A model generated the notes under the pieces. That model saw only the letters and a list, made by a program, of their open reading frames with translations. It was not told the DNA's origin and did not search any database. The position numbers and the translations under genes are program-made. Below are positions 57,483 through 64,000 of a DNA stretch of 64,000 bases, piece by piece (positions within the stretch are counted from its first letter, which is position 1; every line of letters begins with the position of its first letter). The DNA is from an uncultured Opitutia bacterium (lineage in GTDB: Bacteria; Verrucomicrobiota; Verrucomicrobiia; Opitutales; UBA953), in assembly GCA_903840355.1 (NCBI GenBank), contig CAIMFJ010000008.1:124001-188000 (forward strand). The letters run 5' to 3'.

Positions 57483-57592
57483 AGTTTTGGCGGTTTATCG
57501 ACTAAAAGTAACCAGTTTGGAAAGTAGTTCGCCGTGATTCCGCTTGAAGTAAGAAGCGGAAACCGTTCCATTCGACGCTCGTTCTTCGACCT

Positions 57593-58123
57593 ATGAGCCA
57601 AGACAAACCCAAACATGACGACCTTGAAGGCGCGCCCTTCCGCTTCGCCATCGTGAAAGCCGGGTATAACGGCAAGCTCGTCGAAGCCCTCTATCAACAG
57701 GTGTGCCAAACCCTTTTGGCTAAACGCGTCCTGCCTGATCATATCAAGACATGGTCGGTGCCAGGTTCGGGCGAGATTCCCTATTTAGTCAACTTGGCTG
57801 CCATCACCCAAGAGTATGATTGCATCATTGGTCTCGGAGTCGTGATTGCGGGCGACACGCCGCACCACGAAATCATCGCGCACTCCACTGCCAAAGCGAT
57901 GCAAGACATCGGACTGCAAACCCAAGTACCTATTATCAATGGGATTGTGGTAACGAATAACCTCCAACAAGCCGAAGTCCGTTGCCTCGGCCCTCAAGCA
58001 CGCGGACATGAATTCGCAGAAGCGGCCCTGGTGATGGCCCAACATCAATTAAAATTTCAAGAACACCTCGATGACCTAGGGCTCTCCCGCGACTCGGCCG
58101 AGGATTCTTTCGAGCAAAACTAA
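57593..58123 (+). CDS. ribH: 6,7-dimethyl-8-ribityllumazine synthase RibH
   Basis: RibH condenses the two precursors into lumazine, the last intermediate before riboflavin. The 176-residue protein has FRFAIVKAGYNGKLVEAL, the VPGSGEIP loop, LGVVIAGDTPHHE with the catalytic histidine, and NGIVVTNNLQQAEVR. The family 'GxVIRGxTxH' reads GVVIAGDTPH here, so a position often occupied by arginine is alanine. A C-terminal tail extends beyond the core. It heads ribH-nusB-ftsY, 1 nt before nusB. Confidence 0.9.
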   Translation: MSQDKPKHDDLEGAPFRFAIVKAGYNGKLVEALYQQVCQTLLAKRVLPDHIKTWSVPGSGEIPYLVNLAAITQEYDCIIGLGVVIAGDTPHHEIIAHSTAKAMQDIGLQTQVPIINGIVVTNNLQQAEVRCLGPQARGHEFAEAALVMAQHQLKFQEHLDDLGLSRDSAEDSFEQN

Positions 58124-58124
58124 C

Positions 58125-58610
58125 GTGGAAGACAATCCTCCTCCCTCTTCGGACTCGCCCGAAACGACGCCCGTTAAACGGAATCGGCGTCGCGACAACC
58201 GCGTGGCCGCGATGCAATTTCTCTATTCTTGGGAAATACAACGGCACGGCGACATGGTCACGGGGCTCTTCGATTTCTTCCAAAATCGCGAACAGCCCCG
58301 CGAATACTATTCTTTCGCCGAAGAACTGATTCAAGGCGTCATCCGAGACTTAGCCCTGATCGATGAAGTCATCGCTAAGTATACGCAGAACTGGGCCTTT
58401 TCACGGATTGCCCGGGTCGACCTCGCAATCTTGCGCATCGCCATCTTCGAACTCATGCGCCGGACCGACATTCCTCCCGTCGTGAGCATCAACGAGGCGA
58501 TTGATATCGCCAAAGAATATTCGACCGAAGAATCCAAACGCTTTGTGAACGGGATTTTGGACAGCTATAAAGAAGAGTTGCGTCGCGATCCTCGCCGAGC
58601 CGAAGGCTAA
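58125..58610 (+). CDS. nusB: Transcription antitermination factor NusB (GTG start)
   Basis: NusB binds BoxA RNA with S10 in ribosomal RNA antitermination. The 161-residue helical protein has a basic N-terminus after a disordered stretch, then RRDNRVAAMQFLYSWEI, WAFSRIARVDLAILRIAIFE, PPVVSINEAIDIAKEYS and KRFVNGILDSYKEEL. The ribH-nusB order is widespread in bacteria. The start is GTG, 1 nt after the ribH stop. Confidence 0.93.
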   Translation: MEDNPPPSSDSPETTPVKRNRRRDNRVAAMQFLYSWEIQRHGDMVTGLFDFFQNREQPREYYSFAEELIQGVIRDLALIDEVIAKYTQNWAFSRIARVDLAILRIAIFELMRRTDIPPVVSINEAIDIAKEYSTEESKRFVNGILDSYKEELRRDPRRAEG

Positions 58611-58613
58611 ACT

Positions 58614-59516
58614 ATGTTAGGCGGCTTTTTCCAACGTCTGAAATCGGGGCTGAGTCGCACCGCGGAGGCCGTTAGTAATTTGCTCTCCAAACCGATTGAT
58701 GCGCAATCGGCCGAAGCCTTGCGTACGCAGTTACTCGCGGCTGACTTTGGCCCCGTCACCACCGAAGAAATTGTCACCGCCACTCAAGCCGCTTGGAAAA
58801 ATAATGCCAGTGCCCGTCAAGCCGGCCCAGCCGAAGCAGCGGCCGAGGCCATTGAAAAAGCCCTGAGCCTTCCGACCGCTCCGGTCACCACCCACCCCTC
58901 CACGGTAATCATGTTACTCGGGGTTAATGGTGCCGGCAAAACCACGACGGCGGCCAAGTTGAGTGCACATTGGCAACAACAACAGAAGAAATGCCTCTTC
59001 GGAGCCTGTGACACTTTCCGCGCCGCCGCGGGAGAACAATTACAAGCCTGGGCCGGACGCATCGGCGTAGAAGTCATTGGCGGAGCCCATGGTGCTGACG
59101 CCGCGGCCGTGGCCTTTGATGCTGTCAAAGCCGGTGTCGCTCGCGGAGCAGATTATATTATCTTAGATACCGCAGGGCGCTTACACACCAAGAGCCACCT
59201 CTTAGAAGAGTTGCGAAAAGTCGTCCGCGTCACCGCCAAAGCCCTGCCCACCGCTCCCCATGAAAAGTGGCTCGTGGTCGATGGCTCACTCGGGATTAAC
59301 TCCTTGGAGCAGGCGCGTATTTTCCATGAGTCGGTTGGCCTGACGGGCTTAATCGTGACCAAGTTAGACGGCACGGCCAAAGGAGGTGCGTTAGTAGCCA
59401 TTGTTCGCGAATTAAAAATCCCCGTCCGCTTTATCGGGGTGGGTGAGAAACCCGAGGACCTCCAACCCTTCGAAGCCCGGGCTTACGCACGTTCCGTTGT
59501 GGGATTAAGTGCGTAG
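58614..59516 (+). CDS. ftsY: Signal recognition particle receptor FtsY
   Basis: FtsY is the membrane-associated GTPase that docks SRP-ribosome complexes. The 300-residue protein has a short N domain (about 1-95) with almost no acidic A domain. The G domain has G1 GVNGAGKTTTAAKL near 104, DTFRAAAGEQL, DTAGRLH, TKLDGTAKGG and GVGEKPEDLQPF. It starts 3 nt after nusB. Confidence 0.95.
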   Translation: MLGGFFQRLKSGLSRTAEAVSNLLSKPIDAQSAEALRTQLLAADFGPVTTEEIVTATQAAWKNNASARQAGPAEAAAEAIEKALSLPTAPVTTHPSTVIMLLGVNGAGKTTTAAKLSAHWQQQQKKCLFGACDTFRAAAGEQLQAWAGRIGVEVIGGAHGADAAAVAFDAVKAGVARGADYIILDTAGRLHTKSHLLEELRKVVRVTAKALPTAPHEKWLVVDGSLGINSLEQARIFHESVGLTGLIVTKLDGTAKGGALVAIVRELKIPVRFIGVGEKPEDLQPFEARAYARSVVGLSA

Positions 59517-59557
59517 GTTGGCTTGCCAGCACCGCAGAATCGCACCAGCGTCTAGGT

Positions 59558-60652
59558 ATGTCGGCTGAAACCGTCACTGTTGCCCTCGGCGATCGTTCCT
59601 ACCCGGTGAAAATCGGGATTGGGATTCGCCAAGAAGTTTTGGCTGAAGCCCAACGGCGCTTAGCTCAAGGCTCACGCTGCGTGGTCGTGACTTCCCCTGC
59701 CGTCGCCCAAGCACAGAGTCATTTTGTGCAATCTTTAGCACAGTTAATGCCTGTGTTAGTGACAGCCCAAGATGGCGAAACGACTAAGTCCGTGCAGGAA
59801 CTCGCTCGACTCTGGGTTTTTTTTGCGGCTCATAAATTAAACCGCGATGGAGCGGTGTTTGCTTTAGGTGGCGGCGTGATTGGTGACTTGGCCGGCTTTG
59901 CCGCGGCGTCTTACTTACGAGGCATCGATTTTTATCAAGTGCCGACCACGCTCTTAGCCATGGTCGACAGTTCGGTAGGGGGCAAAACAGGCATCAACCT
60001 CACGGCAGGCAAAAACCTCGTCGGCAATTTCCATCAACCCACCGCCGTGTGGGCTGATCCAGAATTACTCGCCACCTTACCCCCTCGCGAATTTGCCGCA
60101 GGCATGGCCGAAGTGATCAAACACGGCTTGATTGCGGATGCCGACCTCTTTGGCCTGCTCGAACAAAACGCCCCGCTTAACTGGAAGCATCCGCTTTTAC
60201 CTAAAGTCATTCGCCGTTGCGTGGAGATCAAAGCCGCGGTCGTCGCCAGCGATGAACGCGAAACCAAGGCCGAAGGCGGCCGCGCTTTGCTTAACCTCGG
60301 TCATACTTTTGCCCACGCAATTGAAGCAACAGCTGGCTACGGCACTTACTTACATGGCGAGGCCGTCGCCATTGGTTTGGTCATGGCAGCACGTCTTTCG
60401 GCCACACTACACCGTTGCACCCCAGCTCAAGTAGAAGCCGTAATCGCAACCGTCAAAGCCCACGAATTGCCCACGCACCTGCGCACTCCTTTACCTTTAG
60501 CGCAATTAATGGCGACGATGCAGAAGGATAAAAAAGTCCGGGCCGGCAAACTCCGCTTCGTACTACAAGAAAGCATTGGCGGCGCGAGTACCTCAGACCA
60601 AGTACCCGAAGCCTTGGCTCAAGAAGTACTGCGTCAAGGCGGCGCTCAGTAA
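59558..60652 (+). CDS. aroB: 3-dehydroquinate synthase AroB
   Basis: AroB cyclises DAHP to 3-dehydroquinate, the second shikimate step, with NAD+ and a metal. The 364-residue protein has ALGGGVIGDLAGFAAASYLRG, PTTLLAMVDSSVGGKTGIN, the metal-binding AGMAEVIKHGL glutamate, LLNLGHTFAHAIE and HGEAVAIGLVMA. All match the family. It lies 41 nt after ftsY and is convergent with a small lipoprotein gene. Confidence 0.96.
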   Translation: MSAETVTVALGDRSYPVKIGIGIRQEVLAEAQRRLAQGSRCVVVTSPAVAQAQSHFVQSLAQLMPVLVTAQDGETTKSVQELARLWVFFAAHKLNRDGAVFALGGGVIGDLAGFAAASYLRGIDFYQVPTTLLAMVDSSVGGKTGINLTAGKNLVGNFHQPTAVWADPELLATLPPREFAAGMAEVIKHGLIADADLFGLLEQNAPLNWKHPLLPKVIRRCVEIKAAVVASDERETKAEGGRALLNLGHTFAHAIEATAGYGTYLHGEAVAIGLVMAARLSATLHRCTPAQVEAVIATVKAHELPTHLRTPLPLAQLMATMQKDKKVRAGKLRFVLQESIGGASTSDQVPEALAQEVLRQGGAQ

Positions 60653-60663
60653 AGCAGGCCAAC

Positions 60664-60894
60664 TCAGGGATTGGGGCCCACCGCGGGTTTCGCAGCACGC
60701 CAATCGCCTTTTAATAACCGGTCGTTATTCTTTTCGTTAGCCGCCTTAATTTGCTCGGAGAGTTCGGCTTCCTTCGCAGGCGCCCCAGAAAGTGCGGCCG
60801 CAGCGGGCGTCTTTTCCGTCACGAAGGAAGGCTCGTTGGGCGGTACCGCGCAACCGACTAAACCTAATAAAACCAAGTAAAGAAAAGGTTTCAT
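60664..60894 (-). CDS. Small lipoprotein
   Basis: A 76-residue protein with signal sequence and lipobox LVGC at residues 12-15, so Cys15 should be lipidated. The mature part is charged and alanine-rich with no domain I recognise. It begins 2 nt after the stop of the mutase gene, so it is co-transcribed with it. Function unknown. Confidence 0.68.
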   Translation of the reverse strand: MKPFLYLVLLGLVGCAVPPNEPSFVTEKTPAAAALSGAPAKEAELSEQIKAANEKNNDRLLKGDWRAAKPAVGPNP

Positions 60895-60896
60895 GA

Positions 60897-62822
60897 TTAT
60901 TCGGCGCGACGTTTGGCGTCTTTTTCCAACCAGGTGCGTAATTCCAGAGCCGCCGCCTTGGCTCGTTCGCGCGCCGCGGGCAGATCATCCGCATCGGTCA
61001 CTTCCGCTCGGGCGAACGAATAGAATTTCGCTTTGGGTTCTGTGCCTGAAGCACGGACCGCAACGCGACGGCCATCGGCTAACTCGGCGATAATAAATTC
61101 TTCACGCGGCACCCGATCACCTTCGGCATCCAAAACCTCATCCTGATCGTAATCCGTCACCTTGAGTACTTCAGTGCTGGCGATTTCCCGCGGGGGCTTC
61201 GAGCGCCAAGAATCTACCAAGCGACGAATCGCCGCGGCACCTTCCGAGCCTTCAAATGTTAAGTTGAGCAGGTCTTCATGGTGCGCCCCATGGCTCAAAT
61301 GCAAGACATCCAGAGCATCAAGCAAGGTGCGACCGCGCGATTTCAACACCGCGGCAAATTCACAAAGCATCACCACCGAGGCGTTCGCATCTTTATCGCG
61401 CACCGCGTCATCCGCCAAATAACCGTAACTCTCTTCAGCACCTAAAAGGAATAACGTAGAGTAGCGTAAAGCCAGTGGAGCCCGACGACGCAGCGGTAAT
61501 TGCGGAGCTGCGGCATCGACTGCCGTTTGCAATTTTTGCGACCAACGCTCCAACTTGCGGGCAATCCACTTAAAGCCCACCAACGTCTCCACACAGCGCA
61601 CTCCATGACGGGCACAAATCGCCGCGACCAATGGGGTTGTGACGAGTGATTTGACCACGGCCGCTTGCGGGGAACCATTGGCTGGCAAAATCCCTGCATC
61701 CTTGAGCGCAGAAATGCGAAACTCGGTCAACAACGCCGCCACTTCATTACCCGTCAACAAACGGTAACCCCCTTTAGGCAAGGGGCAGGCAATCCCAACC
61801 CGATCAGCATCAGGATCGGTCGCCACCACTAAGTCCGCACTCACCTCTTCGGCTAATTTTAAGCCTAGGACGAAGGCAGAAGCATTTTCAGGATTAGGCG
61901 AAGGCACGGTGGGGAAACGACCATCATGTTCGCGCTGTTCTTCGACCACATGCGGATCAATGCCAATCCGACGTAACGCCGGAATAACCATCACATCGCC
62001 CGTACCGTGCAGATTGGTATAAACCACTTTGGGCGTGTGGCGGGCAATCACATCAGGGTTCAACACCACGCCTGCTAAACGGGCTAAATAAATATCTTCC
62101 GTGGCCGCATCGACGGTCTTCACGCGACTAATATCTTTATCTAAAAATTCGGCCACATCGGCAGGACCTAACTTAGCGACCTCAGCCACGATAGCGGCAT
62201 CATCAGGAGGCAACACCTGCCCCCCATCGGCTAAAGAACATTTAAAACCATTATCATGCGAAGGATTATGGCTCGCCGTGATTACCACTCCCGCTTGCGC
62301 ACCGAGTTGACGCAGCGTAAAACTCAGTTGGGGCGTCGAGCGTGGGCCAGCGAACAAGTAGGCCTCACCACCCAATTGCGTCCAGGCACCCGTGATGAGT
62401 TCAGCGAAGTGACGCGAAAAATGGCGGACGTCATGGGCCACGACCAAGCGAGCTTCCGGGTGTTTGACTGAGACGTGCTTCCAAAGCCCCACAATCGCGC
62501 GGAGTACATTGATGTCATTCATCGTAGCCGTCCCAATCGCGGCTCGCACCGGCAAGCCATCTGGACCCAATTCATTGGCGGCCGACACCCGGCCGACCGT
62601 CCGACCGCGCATCCCGCCGGTGCCAAAGGCGATACCTTTATAGAAACGATCCTCTAATTCGGCCCAAGCCCCCTTGTTAACCAAGTCTTGCAAGGCCTCT
62701 ACCGACTCCGTGGGAAGCGCCCCAGATTGGAGCAAAGAAGCGGAGTTTTTGAGGGCATCAGCAGAAAGTAGCCCCTTTTTCTGGGCAACCTGCAGGGCGG
62801 AAAGGACATCAGCGGAACTCAT
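60897..62822 (-). CDS. Phosphohexomutase (phosphoglucomutase/phosphomannomutase family)
   Basis: An alpha-D-phosphohexomutase of 641 residues, on the long side for the family. FGTGGMRGRTVG is at 66-77, the phosphoserine loop TASHNPSHDNGF has Ser184, the metal loop DPDADR is at 336-341 and LLGAEESYGYL supplies the sugar-binding EES. The C-terminal domain has VRASGTEPKAKFY. It resembles the PgcA-like branch that interconverts glucose-1- and glucose-6-phosphate; mannose specificity cannot be excluded. Confidence 0.91.
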   Translation of the reverse strand: MSSADVLSALQVAQKKGLLSADALKNSASLLQSGALPTESVEALQDLVNKGAWAELEDRFYKGIAFGTGGMRGRTVGRVSAANELGPDGLPVRAAIGTATMNDINVLRAIVGLWKHVSVKHPEARLVVAHDVRHFSRHFAELITGAWTQLGGEAYLFAGPRSTPQLSFTLRQLGAQAGVVITASHNPSHDNGFKCSLADGGQVLPPDDAAIVAEVAKLGPADVAEFLDKDISRVKTVDAATEDIYLARLAGVVLNPDVIARHTPKVVYTNLHGTGDVMVIPALRRIGIDPHVVEEQREHDGRFPTVPSPNPENASAFVLGLKLAEEVSADLVVATDPDADRVGIACPLPKGGYRLLTGNEVAALLTEFRISALKDAGILPANGSPQAAVVKSLVTTPLVAAICARHGVRCVETLVGFKWIARKLERWSQKLQTAVDAAAPQLPLRRRAPLALRYSTLFLLGAEESYGYLADDAVRDKDANASVVMLCEFAAVLKSRGRTLLDALDVLHLSHGAHHEDLLNLTFEGSEGAAAIRRLVDSWRSKPPREIASTEVLKVTDYDQDEVLDAEGDRVPREEFIIAELADGRRVAVRASGTEPKAKFYSFARAEVTDADDLPAARERAKAAALELRTWLEKDAKRRAE

Positions 62823-62921
62823 AAGACCCCCTCAGTCTTACCCTCTCTCGGCCCGGCACAAGCCCGGACGTTTGGCAGGGAGAGTTGACACTTTCCCGCC
62901 CTTGGTAAGGGTTGACCCCCC

Positions 62922-63653
62922 ATGCCTGAAGACCGCTCCAAGCAGCCCCCCGCTGGCGACGACCGTAATTTCGTCGTTGTTGATGAAGATTTCGTGAATG
63001 CGGATACCGAAGACCGCCTCTGGCTGTTCTGGGAACGTAACAAGACGGTCATCATCCGCACCTCCGTCGTCATCTGCGTCGCCGTCTTAGGTTCGCTGGC
63101 TTATTATTTCTGGAAAGAATCTGCCCGCGAAGAACTCGGCCGCGAGTACGTGGCTTGTCAGGACGAAGCCGCCCGCCGTGCCTTTGCGGCCCAACACCCT
63201 GGCGAACCCTTAGCGGCGGTCGCTCTCTTAGAAGTAGCGGATGATTTAAAACAAGCCGGCAAATTAGCCGACGCTGCCAAAGCTTACGAAGCTGCCGACA
63301 AGGCCGCGACGCAAGCGGGTGACTTACCAGCGGTGAAAGCCTTGCGCGGTCGGGCTCGTTTATACGCTGCCTTAACTCGCCAAGAACTCGGTGAAGCGGG
63401 TGCCGATAGTGCCCTTGCCGCCGTCGCAGATGATCCTCTCATCCCTGAAACCTTGCGTGGTTACGCCATGCTGACGCTCGCCAACCTAGCCGTTACCAAA
63501 GGCGACACCGCCACGGCCACCAAGTGGCTGAACTCAATGGATAAACGCCTACGTGCGGGTCATATTTGGCAAACCGACAAAAACTGGCTAGTCCGTTCGG
63601 AGCCCTCGTTGCTGAATAATCCCAGCAACTCTCCTGCTCCTAGTAGCAAGTAA
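62922..63653 (+). CDS. YfgM-like membrane-anchored TPR protein
   Basis: A 243-residue protein with an N-terminal cytoplasmic part (RLWLFWERNKTVIIRTS), one membrane segment (about 48-66) and a helical TPR-like domain (LAAVALLEVADDLKQAGKLA, then AYEAADKAATQAGDL). The architecture matches YfgM and similar envelope TPR proteins that interact with SecYEG or periplasmic chaperones. Such a role is inferred from fold only. The C-terminal tail is serine/proline-rich. Confidence 0.72.
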   Translation: MPEDRSKQPPAGDDRNFVVVDEDFVNADTEDRLWLFWERNKTVIIRTSVVICVAVLGSLAYYFWKESAREELGREYVACQDEAARRAFAAQHPGEPLAAVALLEVADDLKQAGKLADAAKAYEAADKAATQAGDLPAVKALRGRARLYAALTRQELGEAGADSALAAVADDPLIPETLRGYAMLTLANLAVTKGDTATATKWLNSMDKRLRAGHIWQTDKNWLVRSEPSLLNNPSNSPAPSSK

Positions 63654-63654
63654 A

Positions 63655-64000
63655 CTAGCGAGCCGCTGGTGGCTCGCTCGATGGTGGTGCTTGCGTGAAA
63701 ATTGCGCGGTGAATCGGCGTGGGATAAGGTTCGCCGGGACGAGCTTGGGCCCAAAGAATCCGGTTCAACTCATCCTCAGGGGCAAGGTCGTAATCGGAAA
63801 AATCCATCCGATTCGATTCTTCCGCAAAGACGGAGAATAACGAGTTCTTGGCCTGCAAGTTCACCTTGGGCATTTGCACTTCATACTCCGTCAACACAGG
63901 TTGCTTTTGAAAGGCGTTAAACATGGGTGTCGCGCCTGCATCATACTGCGTCAAAGGCGGCAGGCCTAAAATCAACTCAATCGTGCGAATCATACTCGCT
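63655..64000 (-). CDS. C-terminal fragment of a phosphoesterase/alkaline-phosphatase-like protein (partial)
   Basis: The frame stays open to the window edge, so this is the last ~114 residues of a longer gene running in from the right. MIRTIELILGLPPLTQYDA followed by GATPMFNAF is the C-terminal pattern of the phosphoesterase family (PF04185 type), often fused to a YncE-like propeller. An internal ATG at 63993 is therefore not the start. The catalytic metal ligands lie outside the window. A small hairpin overlaps its last codons. Confidence 0.75.
   Translation of the reverse strand, partial: ASMIRTIELILGLPPLTQYDAGATPMFNAFQKQPVLTEYEVQMPKVNLQAKNSLFSVFAEESNRMDFSDYDLAPEDELNRILWAQARPGEPYPTPIHRAIFTQAPPSSEPPAAR

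Noticed and set aside
63658-63677. Hairpin GCGAGCC…GGCTCGC between the last two genes
   Set aside because: It lies within the last codons of the minus-strand gene and is followed by only a weak T-rich stretch, so I did not call it a terminator.

Overview
The window looks like a dense chromosomal segment of a Gram-negative bacterium from the Verrucomicrobiota, most likely the Opitutae. The evidence is indirect: protein style (type-3 ProRS, RNase HIII beside RNase HII, a 'GHSVPSGYF' SGNH hydrolase, YHYH and TlpA/TPR-type secreted proteins), outer-membrane and lipoprotein genes, mid-range GC by eye, frequent GTG/TTG starts and few strong Shine-Dalgarno sites. Nearly every base is coding. I saw no gap over 300 bp, no rRNA or tRNA gene, no insertion sequence, no CRISPR array and no phage gene.

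Layout. 1-4.8 kb: the tail of a TPR-like protein, a two-domain PPK2, mutY, and rnhC-rnhB in tandem. 4.8-10.4 kb: one complete biotin operon on the minus strand (bioA-bioB-bioD-bioF-BioG/H-type esterase-bioC) behind a clear BirA-type operator. 10.4-20.5 kb: a Dabb protein, an SGNH hydrolase, rsmG, metH, a LysE exporter, argH, an FtsB-like protein, a DUF420 protein and a secreted YHYH protein. 20.6-34.1 kb: a PDZ protein, a membrane protein and an ECF sigma factor sit divergently next to a fatty-acid/lipid modification region. That region holds a desaturase, an FAD oxidoreductase, DUF1365, two different CFA-synthase-like methyltransferases, DUF1475-like, DUF2062 and DUF1295 membrane proteins, and a second desaturase with a helical tail.

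34.2-46 kb: trmB, pyruvate kinase, a 3-hydroxyisobutyrate dehydrogenase-type enzyme, xseA, then minus-strand tsaC-prmC-proS, rpsR, and a thiamine thiazole/coupling cluster (thiS, TenI/ThiE-like, thiE, thiG) followed by tlyA. 46-64 kb: a periplasmic cyclophilin, a beta-barrel protein, a secreted esterase, a lipid-free FKBP isomerase, carB, folB-folK-comEC, an 824-residue secreted protein with an internal duplication, ribH-nusB-ftsY-aroB, a hexose-phosphate mutase, a YfgM-like protein and the end of a phosphoesterase.

The best candidate for an under-described system is the 22-34 kb lipid region with its adjacent ECF sigma factor. It resembles the FAD oxidoreductase-DUF1365-CFA-like sets of Proteobacteria, some of which act in methylated or furan fatty-acid chemistry, but gene content and regulator differ. 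A second notable pattern is four convergent gene pairs that each share one TTAA as the stop codon of both genes.
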